The notes beneath the pieces were generated by a model, which saw only the letters and a program-made list of their open reading frames with translations, had not been told where the DNA came from and did not search any database. This document shows positions 42,812-52,362 of a stretch of DNA of 60,175 nt, one piece after another. This DNA comes from CAZWAP01 sp964632005 (GTDB lineage: Bacteria; Planctomycetota; Phycisphaerae; Sedimentisphaerales; Anaerobacaceae). The translations under genes and the position numbers were made by a program. Location of the stretch: contig CAZWAP010000012.1 in assembly GCA_964632005.1 (NCBI GenBank), positions 1-60,175 of the forward strand. Reading direction: 5' to 3'. Positions within the stretch are counted from its first letter, which is position 1; each line of letters begins with the position of its first letter.

Positions 42812-43333
42812 CGCAAACCTCGTTACGCGCTCACAAAGTTATGAGTCTTGTCCCTGCCATTTGCCGAGGCCCCAATCATATTTCCCAAACGCCTTTTATG
42901 CAAGGAGCGACATTCAACTTTGCTCATAGACGGTATTTATTTGCAGATAATAAGGGCCGGCCGGTCCAGCTGTCGATCTTGATTACCACCGCTGCCAGGG
43001 CAGAAATCGGCGTTTTCGGCTTGTTTTGTTTGCTGTGTGCATTTTGCTCTCAAGAGCGGGCCGCCCGGAGCGGGCAATGGAGTGGTCGCGGGTGGGGGGC
43101 CAACTGCTTCAAGATTGTATGGCCTTATGCCCCTGGCTTGTGCTGGAGGGGCTGAACTGGTTGTTGTGGTTGTAGTAAATCTCAGGTACCAGGGGGATGA
43201 GGGGGTCATTTTTTTATGGTCGGTTGGTGTTTGCGGGAAGGGAGGTCTGGGGGGAGTTTATGCTTGCAACCGGTTGGGTTTTGGGCTATAAGCGTTTTTC
43301 CAATAATCGCCAAGAGCAAGATACGATGCGAAG
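42812..43333. other. intergenic region between the YhaM-like gene and proS
   Basis: This divergent region holds the leftward promoter at 42875. On the rightward side the GC-skewed, T-rich stretch at 43140-43260 has no clear promoter of consensus form. Open frames here are short and of low complexity. No gene is claimed. Confidence 0.4.
42875..42903 (-). promoter_or_regulatory. promoter of the YhaM-like gene
   Basis: On the minus strand TTGCAT (42903-42898) and TATGAT (42880-42875) are spaced by 17 bases. The ATG at 42811 lies 63 bases beyond the -10. Confidence 0.65.
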
Positions 43334-45073
43334 ATGAGGTACAGCCAGACTTTCATACCCACTGTCAAGGAGGTGCCGGCGGACGCGGAGTGCCTCAGCC
43401 ATCAGCTAATGGTCCGGGCCGGCCTGATTCGCAGGGTCTCCAGCGGTACGTATACGTATCTGCCTCTCGGCTGGCGGAGCTTGCTGAAGATCATCGCGAT
43501 CGTTCGGGAGGAGATGAACAGGGCCGGTGCACTGGAGATAATGGTCCCGTCGATGCAACCGAAGGAGCTCTGGGATAAGACCGGCCGAAGTCAGGACTAC
43601 GGTCCGACGATGTTTTGTCTGGAGGACCGCCACGGCAGGATGAACGTGCTCGGGCCGACCGCCGAGGAGGTTTTTACGACCCTCGTGGCCGGTGAGATAA
43701 AGTCCTACAAACAGCTGCCGATCAACCTTTACCAGATAAGCCCCAAGTTTCGCGATGAGTTCCGTCCGCGTTTTGGCCCGGTTCGCTCGCGTGAGTTCAT
43801 TATGAAGGATGCCTACAGTTTCGATGCGGACCCGGAAGGACTTCACAAGAGCTACATGGCGATGTACGAGGCTTACTGCCGCATTTTCAAGCGTTGCGGA
43901 CTGGAGTACGTCGTTGTGGAGGCCGAGTCCGGGGAGATGGGCGGGTCGGGGTCCCACCAGTTTACCGTGCCCTGCGAATCCGGCGAGGATACGATCGTGT
44001 ATACGGCGGATGGCTCGTACGCGGCGAATCTGGAAAAGGCGGCGGTCGATCCGTTGCCGAAGGAGAAGGCCGAGGCCCAGATACCACCGGCCGAAGAGGT
44101 ACACACTCCCGGTGTCGGGTCTATCGAGGCGGTCTGCGCGTTCCTGCGGACCGAGCCGAAAGATATGATCAAGACGCTGGTCTATGCCGTCGGAGACGGT
44201 GCGGCCGCGGCGCTGGTACGGGGCGACCACGAGGTGAATCCCGAGAAGCTGCGGCAGGCTCTCGATGGCGCTGGCGTGGAGCTTGCGGATGAGCGGACCA
44301 TCGAGGAGGTTACCGGGGCGAAGGTTGGCTTTGCCGGGCCGATAGGAATTGCGGAAAAAGTCTCAAGGGTGATTATCGACCACGCGGTCGCCTCGATGGG
44401 GGTGGCGGTCACGGGTGCGAATAGGACGGATTACCACATCAGGAATGTCGTTCCGGGCAGGGACTTCCAACTTGAAGGCCAGAACATCATCGTCACGGAC
44501 ATCCGCTATGCTCAGGCCGGCGACAGATACAGGGGCGAGAGGCTGCTGTTCAAGAGGGGCATCGAGGTTGGCCAGGTCTTCAAGCTGGGCACAAAGTACA
44601 GTTCGAAGCTGGGGGCGAAATTCCTCGACGAGCGTGGCGTTGAAAAACCCTGCCTGATGGGGTGCTACGGGATCGGGGTCAACCGGATTTTGGCCTCGGC
44701 CATCGAGTTAGGCAACGACGAGGACGGCATCATCTGGCCGATAAGCATAGCACCCTACGAGGTGCTCGTTACGTGCGTGAACCAGGACGACCGGGAGGCG
44801 GCCGGGGCGGCTGAGTCAGTATACCGGGACCTGCTCGAAGCGGGCCTCGAGGTTCTTTACGACGACCGCGAGCTGCGGGCGGGCGTGAAGTTCAAGGATG
44901 CGGACCTGATAGGGATCCCCGTGCGTGTCACGGTGGGCAGGAAATCGATTGCCGAAGGTAATGCAGAGGTCAAACTTCGCCGGGAATCTGGCAGCCGAGA
45001 GATTCGGCTCGACCGGGTCGTCGCAGGGGTGGTGGAGCTGGTGGATTCTTTGAGAAAGGAGCTCGAGGCCTAA
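43334..45073 (+). CDS. proS: prolyl-tRNA synthetase (bacterial type)
   Basis: The 579-residue enzyme charges tRNA-Pro. Class II motifs are visible: LGPTAEEVFTTL (motif region 1-2), FRDEFRPRFGPVRSREFIMKDAYSF (motif 2, given here only as position about residues 137-161) and the C-terminal YGIGVNRILASAIE (motif 3). The bacterial editing (INS) domain lies between about residues 220 and 390 and includes MIKTLVYAVGDG. A C-terminal anticodon-binding domain ends the protein. The start is ATG 43334; the ribosome site is weak. Length agrees with E. coli ProS (572). Confidence 0.97.
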   Translation: MRYSQTFIPTVKEVPADAECLSHQLMVRAGLIRRVSSGTYTYLPLGWRSLLKIIAIVREEMNRAGALEIMVPSMQPKELWDKTGRSQDYGPTMFCLEDRHGRMNVLGPTAEEVFTTLVAGEIKSYKQLPINLYQISPKFRDEFRPRFGPVRSREFIMKDAYSFDADPEGLHKSYMAMYEAYCRIFKRCGLEYVVVEAESGEMGGSGSHQFTVPCESGEDTIVYTADGSYAANLEKAAVDPLPKEKAEAQIPPAEEVHTPGVGSIEAVCAFLRTEPKDMIKTLVYAVGDGAAAALVRGDHEVNPEKLRQALDGAGVELADERTIEEVTGAKVGFAGPIGIAEKVSRVIIDHAVASMGVAVTGANRTDYHIRNVVPGRDFQLEGQNIIVTDIRYAQAGDRYRGERLLFKRGIEVGQVFKLGTKYSSKLGAKFLDERGVEKPCLMGCYGIGVNRILASAIELGNDEDGIIWPISIAPYEVLVTCVNQDDREAAGAAESVYRDLLEAGLEVLYDDRELRAGVKFKDADLIGIPVRVTVGRKSIAEGNAEVKLRRESGSREIRLDRVVAGVVELVDSLRKELEA

Positions 45074-45143
45074 GGCGTCTTGCGTGGTCGAACAGAAGGT
45101 TGCAGGTTGCAGTGAAGAGGCGGCGGCCGCTGGCGCCAATTGG

Positions 45144-45173
45144 TTGACGGTACGCTGCGCGCGTGGTGATAAT
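45144..45173 (+). promoter_or_regulatory. promoter of the hydroxypyruvate-isomerase-like gene
   Basis: TTGACG (45144-45149) and GATAAT (45168-45173) are separated by 18 bases. The ATG at 45264 is about 90 bases downstream. Confidence 0.5.
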
Positions 45174-45263
45174 GTCTCTGTCGTGGTTCGGGGCGAGTTT
45201 TCAGGGGTCCGGCGGGTTGTATCCTGCCGGGGAGGTTTGAAGAATTAGAGAAGGAGGTAATCT

Positions 45264-46154
45264 ATGAGCAGCGATAAGCTCTCGAGGCGGATGCTGATCT
45301 GCAAGGGTTCTGTTGCGGCTGCGGGGACGGTGGCGGCGGCCCTGGCCCGGCGGGCGGGCGCCGTCGAGCTCGATATTGACAAGATCGATCGGGTCGTCAG
45401 CAAAGGCAGGATAAAGCAGTCGGTCAGTAAATGGTGCTACCGCAAGTGGTCGCTGGACCAGCTCTGCGCGGTCTCTGCCAGGCTTGGATTGAAGGCGATC
45501 GACCTGCTCGATCCGTCGGCATTTCCGACCCTCAAGAAGCACGGTCTGGTCTGCTCGATGATCAATACGCACGGCTTGACCAGGGGCCTCAATAGAAAGG
45601 AACATCACAATCAGTGCCTCGCAAAGATCCGCGAGTCCATAGACGCTGCCGCTGAGCACGGCTTTGCCAACGTGATCACGCATCCGGGGAACCGGGCCGG
45701 GATGCCCGACGACGTTGGAATTGAGAATACCGTGACCGCCCTGAAGCAGATCGCCGGCTACGCCGAAAAGAAGAAGGTTACGATCTGCATCGAGTACCTC
45801 AATAGCAAGGTCGATCACAAGGATTATATGTTCGACAACATGAAGTGGGGCGTTGAGGTGTGCAAGAGGGTCGGTTCGGAGCGAGTGAAGATACTGTATG
45901 ATATCTACCACGCGCAGATCATGGAAGGCGACATCATTCGTACCATCCGAACCTACAAGGATTACATCGGGCACTACCATACGGGAGGCAATCCCGGTCG
46001 GAACGAGATTGACCAGACCCAGGAACTGTACTATCCGGCCATTATGCGGGCCGTTGCCGAGACGGGGTTTAAGGGATACGTAGCCCACGAATTCATTCCG
46101 AAGGGCGATCCGCTGGCGGCCCTGGCCTACGCGGCGCGGATCTGCGACGTGTAA
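45264..46154 (+). CDS. exported hydroxypyruvate-isomerase-like TIM-barrel protein
   Basis: The 296-residue protein has a Tat-like start (LSRRMLICKGSVAAAGTVAA) and then a xylose-isomerase-like TIM barrel of the Hyi family. Metal-binding acids appear in ICIEYLNSK (Glu), ILYDIYHAQIMEGDIIRTI (Asp and His) and AHEFIP (Glu). Hydroxypyruvate isomerase interconverts hydroxypyruvate and tartronate semialdehyde, but exported planctomycete relatives are of uncertain substrate. GAAGGAGG lies about eight bases before the ATG. DUF4416 follows 43 bases after the stop. Confidence 0.9.
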   Translation: MSSDKLSRRMLICKGSVAAAGTVAAALARRAGAVELDIDKIDRVVSKGRIKQSVSKWCYRKWSLDQLCAVSARLGLKAIDLLDPSAFPTLKKHGLVCSMINTHGLTRGLNRKEHHNQCLAKIRESIDAAAEHGFANVITHPGNRAGMPDDVGIENTVTALKQIAGYAEKKKVTICIEYLNSKVDHKDYMFDNMKWGVEVCKRVGSERVKILYDIYHAQIMEGDIIRTIRTYKDYIGHYHTGGNPGRNEIDQTQELYYPAIMRAVAETGFKGYVAHEFIPKGDPLAALAYAARICDV

Positions 46155-46197
46155 GGGCTGGCGGGCCGGTTTGAGGTGACTGCCGGGGTTGCATCAG

Positions 46198-46752
46198 ATG
46201 TGGGAATTGACCAAACCACGACCGGTTAAGCTGATAATAGGGATGCTGGCGGCTGATCGTAACTGTATGCACGCTGCTCTGGAGGCGGTGATTGACAAGT
46301 TCGGCCGAGACGATTTCACCAGCCACATCTGGCCTTTCGCCGAGACCGATTACTACAAAGATCAGACCGGGCCGGCGATTTTCAGGCAATTTGTGTGCTT
46401 TGAGCGGCTTATACATCCGGGAAAGCTGGCCAGGATCAAGCACCAGACGAACAAGATTGAGAAGAAGCTGGCGCGGACGCTGGGCATCCCTTTGCCCAGG
46501 CCCGTGAATCTGGATCCTGGGATAATCGGGCCGGCAAAACTGGTGCTGGCGACAACAAAAAACTACTCGCATCGTATATACATCGGGAAAAAGATGTACG
46601 CAGAGGTGACGCTGGTTTTCAGGGACGGTCGGTGGCAGGCTTTTGATTACACCTACCCGGATTACAGGCAGCCGCACTACCACGAGTTCTTCGAGAGAGC
46701 CAGGAAGCGCTTACTGGAGCAGCTAAGATCGCAGCGTCGCTTTGCTCGTTGA
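46198..46752 (+). CDS. DUF4416 family protein
   Basis: The 184-residue product matches the DUF4416 pattern: KPRPVKLIIGMLAADRNCM at the start, IWPFAETDYYKDQ, then RPVNLDPGIIGPAKLVLATT, and near the end FDYTYPDYRQP. The family has no known function; it is frequent in planctomycetes and delta-type bacteria. The ATG at 46198 is preferred to the upstream TTG at 46189. It lies between an isomerase-like gene and a WecA-like gene. Confidence 0.9.
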   Translation: MWELTKPRPVKLIIGMLAADRNCMHAALEAVIDKFGRDDFTSHIWPFAETDYYKDQTGPAIFRQFVCFERLIHPGKLARIKHQTNKIEKKLARTLGIPLPRPVNLDPGIIGPAKLVLATTKNYSHRIYIGKKMYAEVTLVFRDGRWQAFDYTYPDYRQPHYHEFFERARKRLLEQLRSQRRFAR

Positions 46753-46811
46753 AGGGAAGGTATTTTTCGGGTGGTTTGCCCGACGGGCCCGACTGATAAG
46801 GAGGGATCGTT

Positions 46812-47927
46812 CTGGTCATAGCTGCAATAGCACTGGTGGGTAGCTCGTTTGTGTTGTCGCTGGTTTTGACGCTTGTGGTCAGGCGGGCGGCGGTTTGGGC
46901 GGGTTTTTTGGCTCGGCCCGTCGCTGACAGGTACCATCGCGGCGTGGTTCCGCTGGGCGGGGGCATCGCGATCTACGTGACGATGGTGCTATTCGTTCTT
47001 GGGGGGGCTGGGGCGGTGAAGTTTGTATTCGCTGCCGGGCGCTTGGGCCGGCTCTGGGAGCGTGCCGGTGTCGAGCCGGCTGATTTCGTGGCCAAGCTGA
47101 ACGAGCTATGGGGGGTGTTGTTAGCTGCGACGGTACTGTTTGCCCTGGGCCTGTGGGATGATATTAAGCATCGGGGCCCCTTGCTGAAGCTTTTGGTGCA
47201 GTTCGGCGCTGCGCTGGTTGCGGTGACATTAGGGCGGGTCCGGGTGGAGCTGTTCATCGAGAACCCACTGATCACCTCGTTGCTTTCGGCGTTGTGGATA
47301 GTTATTATCGTTAACGCCTTCAACTTTCTGGACAACATGGATGGGCTCTCGGCGGGGATCGCTGTTATAACGACGTGCATTCTGTTTGTGGCGGCGGCGA
47401 CGAGCGGACAGGTGTTTGTAGGTGGTCTTGCGTTGGTCTTCGTTGGGGCGGTTCTGGGTTTTCTGGTGTTGAATTTTCCGCCGGCGAAGATATTTATGGG
47501 GGACGCCGGTTCTATGGTGGTGGGTTTTTTTGTGGCGATGCTTACCCTGCGGACGACGTATTACCACCAGGCCCAGAGCGGCCGATGGTACCCGGTTCTT
47601 ATGCCCCTTGTTGTGATGGCCGTGCCGCTTTACGACTTCCTGAGCGTAACTGTCCTGCGAATCAGCCAAGGCAAGAGCCCTTTTGTGGGCGACACGCAGC
47701 ATTTCTCGCACAGGCTCAGAAAGGCGGGGCTGAGTGACGTGCAGACTGCCCTTACCCTGTACCTGGCGACCCTTTGCACCGGCCTTGCGGGGATTTTCCT
47801 TTACCAGGTGAACCTGGCCGGGGCGATATTGATCTTCGTCCAGATGGTTATGGTCCTGTGCATCATCGCCGTCCTCGAAAGCACTGCAAACAATGCCGAA
47901 ATCCGCAACCAGAACCGCTGCGCGTAA
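46812..47927 (+). CDS. WecA/MraY-type phospho-N-acetylhexosamine transferase
   Basis: The roughly 371-residue protein has 10-11 membrane helices and the motifs of polyprenyl-phosphate hexosamine-1-phosphate transferases. They are PLGGGIAIYV, LWDDIKHRGPLLKLLVQ with the metal-binding DD pair, NAFNFLDNMDGLSAG, and IFMGDAGSMVVGF. FLDNMDGLSAG and a His-rich loop (DTQHFSHRL) place it with WecA/TagO-like enzymes that start surface-polysaccharide synthesis, not with MraY. AAGGAGG lies seven bases before CTG 46812, which I take as start; the next normal start, GTG 46836, has no ribosome site. It overlaps the next gene by 35 bases. Confidence 0.9.
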   Translation: MVIAAIALVGSSFVLSLVLTLVVRRAAVWAGFLARPVADRYHRGVVPLGGGIAIYVTMVLFVLGGAGAVKFVFAAGRLGRLWERAGVEPADFVAKLNELWGVLLAATVLFALGLWDDIKHRGPLLKLLVQFGAALVAVTLGRVRVELFIENPLITSLLSALWIVIIVNAFNFLDNMDGLSAGIAVITTCILFVAAATSGQVFVGGLALVFVGAVLGFLVLNFPPAKIFMGDAGSMVVGFFVAMLTLRTTYYHQAQSGRWYPVLMPLVVMAVPLYDFLSVTVLRISQGKSPFVGDTQHFSHRLRKAGLSDVQTALTLYLATLCTGLAGIFLYQVNLAGAILIFVQMVMVLCIIAVLESTANNAEIRNQNRCA

Positions 47928-50202
47928 GAGCAGGCAACTGATAGTACTCGAGTACGTCCTGTTAGGTGTATGCCTGTGTGTTCTGGGGCTTCGGGTTAGC
48001 TACCCTGAGAGCCCGACGGCCAGGCCGGCCACAACGCCGGAGAACCTGTCCGACACCATTTACAGTCTTTCGGTCTCGGCGGTGCTGATATTTTCGCTGC
48101 TGGTCTGGCTGGTCTGGAGTTTGCTGAGCGGGCGTGTGATATATCGGCCTGGCGGAATGGAGGTCGGGCTGTTCATCTGGATTGTTGCGACCGTTATCGC
48201 GGGTTTTGCGGCGGCGGACAAGCGCCTGGCGATTACCAGTTCTGTGGTCCTTCTGGCGCCGGTTCTGATGGGTGTTCTGCTTGTGCAGATACTCGACAGC
48301 CGGCAGAAGGTTTATCTCGGTCTTGCGGTGATAGCCGCCCTGGCGATTGTGAACGCCCAGCAGTCTGCCGACCAGTTTCTCAGCAGCAATCAGGCGGCCA
48401 TCGATGCGTACGAGCAGGACCCCCGCGGGATGCTTGAGCCTCTTGGGATCGAACCGGGCACGTTCCAGGCGTTCCTCTACGAGCACAGAATCTATTCACG
48501 GGGCATACGGGGCTTTTTTACGACGCGCAACTCGGCGGGGTCGTTTATGCTTATGGCGTGTTTCGTGACGGGGGCATTGTTCATTGAGCAGTTCAGCAGG
48601 GCGAAACGCGGCGTCTGGTTGTATCTACTGGGCTCGGGCGCGGCGGTTGTCGTGGTGTTTTTGAGTCTTGCTGTCACCAGGAGCAAGGGCGCGTTTATGG
48701 GGTTGATTGCGGCTGTGGGGGTGTTTCTTGCGTACCTGCGGCGGGAGAGCTGGCTGCGGACGCATAGAAGGGCCTTGTTCTGTGGCTGCTTGCTGCTGGG
48801 CGGCGCGATTGCTTGTCTGGTTGGATTGTGGGGATTGACCCGGGGCAGTCTTCCCGGCGGCAGTTCGATGTTAGTGCGGTGGCAGTACTGGCAGGCGGCG
48901 GCGAGGATGTATGTCGATCACCCGATAACCGGTGTGGGTCCCGGCAATTTTTCGAGCTATTACACGCATTACAAGCCGGAGGCGGCACTGGAATCAGTTG
49001 CCGATCCGCATAATTTTGTGTTGAGCATTCTGGCCCAGTTTGGGCCGTTGGGCCTGCTCGGATTCCTGGCGGTTATCGCCGGCCCGCTGCTGCGTGTGCT
49101 GTGCCCTGTTGTCGGAGAGGCCCCGGCTGTGGGCGTGCGCAAGTTGGTTTCTTTTCGGCACTTGGCGGTTGTTTACTCGATCTTTGTGGCGCTGGGTTTG
49201 CTGATAGTGAGGCCGATCATCTTCCCGCTGCCGCCGGGTGCCTCGGCCGAGGAAAGACAAGCGGCGATATTGATATTGTACCTGACGCCAGTCCTTGTGT
49301 TCCTCGCAGGGATGCTGCTGGTATCGGCGGGCTTGCGACCTGCCGAGTCCGGGCGCAGGAGCGTCGTCTGCGGGGCGCTGTTCGGCGCAGCGGTGGGCGT
49401 GCTGGTCCACAGTCAGATAGATTTTGCCATTTTTGAACCGGGCGTGTTTACTACTTTTTGGGCAATAGTTGCGTGCCTGGTGGCCGGGGAGTACCAACGG
49501 AATCCGCGCAAGGCCATCGAGGTAACGTGTCCGAGGGCTGTTGGGGGCCTGGGGGTTGTGGCGGCCGGGCTGGTGGGCCTGGCGTTTTTCGGCTACGCGT
49601 TTGTGCCCGTGGTCAAGAGCGGCAAGAAAATCTGCGCGGCTCATCGCGCAATTTCCATCGGGCGATTCGATGAGGCTTGTGAGCTTCTCGATTCGGCGGC
49701 TCGGGACGACTCGCTCAGCCTGACGGCGTTGTCGCTGAAGGGCAAGCTGTGCTTGCGCCAGTTCGAGCTTAGCGGCAAAAGTGATCGCGGACTGCTGGTC
49801 GAGGCCAGAGACTCTTTTCTGACGGCGATAGTCCGGAACCCGGCCAGCTTCAAGAACTTCGAGTGGCTTTGCGAGACGTATATGCTGTTGGCCGAGACCT
49901 CGCCGCCGGAGGACAAGAGGGCGTGGGTGGATCAGGCCTATTGGGCCGCCACGCAGGCCGTGGAGCGGTACGGCGGCTGCGCAAGACTGAGGGTCCAGCT
50001 GGGCAGGATAGCCGAGGAGCTGGGCAGGACCGAGGTGGCCATCCAGCAGTACAGCAAGGCGATCGAAATCGAAGACAGCTACCGCCAGCAGTTCAAGATG
50101 ATGTATCCCGAGCGTCAGGAAGTGGTCAGCAGGCTCGAGCGCGACAAGTATCTTTTTGCGAAGGATCGGCTGGGGTCGCTGCTGCAGGAAAAGCGTCCGT
50201 AA
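47893..50202 (+). CDS. O-antigen-ligase-like (Wzy_C) protein with C-terminal TPR region
   Basis: The 769-residue product has at least ten membrane segments, with a large loop carrying GNFSSYYTHYKPEAALESVA and ADPHNFVLSILAQFGPLG, the typical Wzy_C/O-antigen ligase block. AVTRSKGAFMGLI is also typical. After the last helix (about residue 575) a soluble region of about 190 residues shows TPR-like helical pairs (RFDEACELLDSAARDDSLS; TEVAIQQYSKAIEIE). These proteins join or polymerise glycans, or act on proteins, at the outer face of the inner membrane. The 35-base overlap with the WecA-like gene implies coupling. Confidence 0.88.
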   Translation: MPKSATRTAARKSRQLIVLEYVLLGVCLCVLGLRVSYPESPTARPATTPENLSDTIYSLSVSAVLIFSLLVWLVWSLLSGRVIYRPGGMEVGLFIWIVATVIAGFAAADKRLAITSSVVLLAPVLMGVLLVQILDSRQKVYLGLAVIAALAIVNAQQSADQFLSSNQAAIDAYEQDPRGMLEPLGIEPGTFQAFLYEHRIYSRGIRGFFTTRNSAGSFMLMACFVTGALFIEQFSRAKRGVWLYLLGSGAAVVVVFLSLAVTRSKGAFMGLIAAVGVFLAYLRRESWLRTHRRALFCGCLLLGGAIACLVGLWGLTRGSLPGGSSMLVRWQYWQAAARMYVDHPITGVGPGNFSSYYTHYKPEAALESVADPHNFVLSILAQFGPLGLLGFLAVIAGPLLRVLCPVVGEAPAVGVRKLVSFRHLAVVYSIFVALGLLIVRPIIFPLPPGASAEERQAAILILYLTPVLVFLAGMLLVSAGLRPAESGRRSVVCGALFGAAVGVLVHSQIDFAIFEPGVFTTFWAIVACLVAGEYQRNPRKAIEVTCPRAVGGLGVVAAGLVGLAFFGYAFVPVVKSGKKICAAHRAISIGRFDEACELLDSAARDDSLSLTALSLKGKLCLRQFELSGKSDRGLLVEARDSFLTAIVRNPASFKNFEWLCETYMLLAETSPPEDKRAWVDQAYWAATQAVERYGGCARLRVQLGRIAEELGRTEVAIQQYSKAIEIEDSYRQQFKMMYPERQEVVSRLERDKYLFAKDRLGSLLQEKRP

Positions 50203-50215
50203 GACGGGTCTTTTT

Positions 50216-51181
50216 TTACGGGCGGTCCGGGCGTGGCCGGGCGGCGTTGGCCAGGCACACTTGCGCGTTGCGTTTGAGACGTTCGAGGCCGAGCCGCCTT
50301 ATTGCTGAATCAGCGAACTGCGTGCTGAACGATCGGGGGCCGAGGCCAAGGACCTCGTTGAGTTCGAGTCTCGCCCTGTCGGGATAGAACCTGATTTCTG
50401 TGTTGGCACAGGCAGGGGCATTTTGCTGATACGGACATACCAGCACACACTCGTCACAGCCGAACAACCTATCCGCTATGTGTTGTGTGTATTCGGCGGG
50501 TATCTGGCCCTTGTGTTCGATAGTCAGGTAGCTGATACAGCGTCCGGCGTCGAATTGTCCGTCGGCTCGCAGAGCACCGGTCGGGCAGGCTTGCAGGCAC
50601 CTGTTGCATCCTTCGCAGCTGGCGGCCGCCGGCTCGTCCGGCTGCACAGTCAATGTGGTGACTAACTCTGCGATAAAGAGTTCAGGCCCGTGGAGCGGGC
50701 TTATGAGCATATGATTCCTGCCGATGAACCCCAGCCCTGCTCTTTGGGCCAGGGCTCGCTCGGCGAGGGGCGCCGAATCGACACAGATCCTGGATCGTAC
50801 GTTTCTCTGCGTAGTCGCCGATATGAACTTGGCCAGGTCGCGGAGGCGGCGTTTTATGAAGAGGTGGTAATCCTCGTATTGTGCGTAGCGTGCCACTCTG
50901 CCAAGGGGCGCGGCGGTACCTCCGGTATCGGCGTTTGGCAGGGCGGGCTTGTAATTCAAGGCGACGACGATGACCGAGCGTGCTCGTCTCAACAGCCTTG
51001 CTGGCTCGATCCTCTTGTCGAGGTTGCGGTGCATATAGGTCATACCGGCGGCATACCCGGCCTGCAGCCACCTGGCAAGATGCTCGCTGTGCTCGATGCC
51101 AATCGGCGCGGCATCGGTTATTCCGACGGCGTCAAAGCCTAATTCGAGGGCTCGGTACTTGATGTCGTCTGCCAGGCTCAT
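50216..51181 (-). CDS. queG: epoxyqueuosine reductase
   Basis: The 321-residue enzyme performs the last step of queuosine synthesis in tRNA, reducing epoxyqueuosine with a cobalamin cofactor and two 4Fe-4S clusters. The family pattern includes CVDSAPLAERALAQRAGLGF (Asp for catalysis), CEGCNRCLQACPTGA and CDECVLVCPYQQNAP for the two clusters. No C-terminal HEAT repeats are present, so it is of the shorter type. It converges with the O-antigen-ligase gene (13-base gap). Confidence 0.95.
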   Translation of the reverse strand: MSLADDIKYRALELGFDAVGITDAAPIGIEHSEHLARWLQAGYAAGMTYMHRNLDKRIEPARLLRRARSVIVVALNYKPALPNADTGGTAAPLGRVARYAQYEDYHLFIKRRLRDLAKFISATTQRNVRSRICVDSAPLAERALAQRAGLGFIGRNHMLISPLHGPELFIAELVTTLTVQPDEPAAASCEGCNRCLQACPTGALRADGQFDAGRCISYLTIEHKGQIPAEYTQHIADRLFGCDECVLVCPYQQNAPACANTEIRFYPDRARLELNEVLGLGPRSFSTQFADSAIRRLGLERLKRNAQVCLANAARPRPDRP

Positions 51182-51570
51182 CGAACCTATTATACCGGGA
51201 CGGGCGAACGTAGCTACAGGGCGCGTTGGGGGCCTTTCCGGGGTGGGTTAGCGTCTTTGGGTACGGTTTTCTTGCCTGAACGAAGAGAAAATCGGCGATT
51301 CCTATCTTCCGAGCGGCCGCTCCGGAGGGGGCGCACATCATATTTGTTATAGATGATGCAGATACGACATATAGCTGCTCGTAGCGGAAAGGCGGTTTTT
51401 GCTTGACTGATAGCCTGCGGTCCGGTAAAATACGAAGGGGTTGGCAGAGGCCGTGTTCACGGAGGACGCGGGGACGATTTGGGTGGTTGAAGGGTCTGGG
51501 CCCGTTTAGCGCGTCGTGTGGGCAGGAGCGTGGCTGAACGGGGTATTGGCTGAGCCGTGAGGTTGCCTGG
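51182..51570 (+). other. region upstream of parA, with promoter and leader
   Basis: The stretch separates queG from parA (divergent). The promoter is at 51403. The rest has no gene that I support. A second, leftward promoter for queG was not recognised. Confidence 0.4.
51403..51431 (+). promoter_or_regulatory. promoter of the parA-like operon
   Basis: TTGACT (51403-51408) and TAAAAT (51426-51431) are 17 bases apart. The ATG at 51571 follows after a leader of about 135 bases. Confidence 0.65.
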
Positions 51571-52362
51571 ATGCGGACGATAGCAATGATAAATCAAAAA
51601 GGCGGCTGCGGCAAGACCACGACGGCCATTAATACTGCCGCGGCGTTTGCCGAGCTGGGCTATCGCGTTCTCTTGGTGGATCTGGACCCACAGGGCCACG
51701 CCTGCATGGGACTCGGCATCGACCCGGACAAGCTCAACAGGACCATTTACGACGTGCTGACAAACGCGCAGTTTTCGCTGGCGAACATAATAACGAAGAC
51801 GAAGGTCGAGTGGCTTGATCTGGTCCCCTGCAATGTGCTGCTGGCAGGGGCCGAACTGGAGCTGGCGGGTGTTCTTGGCAAGGAGCTGATACTGGCAACG
51901 AAGCTCAGGGTCGTTAGCGAGAGGTACGACGTATGCATCATAGACTCGCCGCCGGCACTGGGTATCCTGACGCTCAACGCCCTGGTCGCGAGCACCGACG
52001 TGATCGTACCTGTCCAGGTGCACTACTTCGCCCTGGAAGGGCTCAAGCGCTTGCTTGAGACAGTTCGTATCATCAGAGAGCGATTTCACCCGTGTTCTTC
52101 CGAAATACTCGGGTTGCTGCTGACCTTTGTTGAAGATGGGACGATCTTTAGCAGGCAGGTACAGCAGGAGATGCGTGGCTTTTTTGGCGAGCTGGTCTTC
52201 AACACGGTGATTCACAAGACGATAAGACTTGCCGAGGCGCCGAGTGCCGGCGAGCCGATACTGACATACGCCCCCGAAAGCAGAGGCGCGGCCGACTATA
52301 GATCCCTGGTTGAGGAAATCCTCGCCGAGCCCATCTGGGCTGAGGAGGTAGCAAGTGGCTAA
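51571..52362 (+). CDS. ParA-family ATPase (orphan, without ParB)
   Basis: The 263-residue P-loop ATPase has the deviant Walker A motif in INQKGGCGKTTTAINTAAAF (with the signature Lys), DLDPQGHA in the Walker A' place and CIIDSPPALG as Walker B. The final helix contains YRSLVEEIL. The Cys in GGCGKTT replaces the more frequent Val. ParA usually pairs with ParB for DNA segregation; the next gene here encodes a Cys-rich protein and no ParB is seen. It may therefore position another cargo, or help in cell-cycle or chromosome work elsewhere. The last eight bases overlap the next gene. Confidence 0.93.
   Translation: MRTIAMINQKGGCGKTTTAINTAAAFAELGYRVLLVDLDPQGHACMGLGIDPDKLNRTIYDVLTNAQFSLANIITKTKVEWLDLVPCNVLLAGAELELAGVLGKELILATKLRVVSERYDVCIIDSPPALGILTLNALVASTDVIVPVQVHYFALEGLKRLLETVRIIRERFHPCSSEILGLLLTFVEDGTIFSRQVQQEMRGFFGELVFNTVIHKTIRLAEAPSAGEPILTYAPESRGAADYRSLVEEILAEPIWAEEVASG

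Noticed and set aside
42937..43209. 90-codon leftward frame with a run of Thr
   Set aside because: Low-complexity product from a repetitive GC/GT-skewed stretch, without ribosome site.
43406..44230. Leftward open frame opposite proS
   Set aside because: Shadow of a universally conserved synthetase.
45201..46088. Leftward open frame opposite the isomerase-like gene
   Set aside because: Antisense of a conserved TIM-barrel gene and no start signal.
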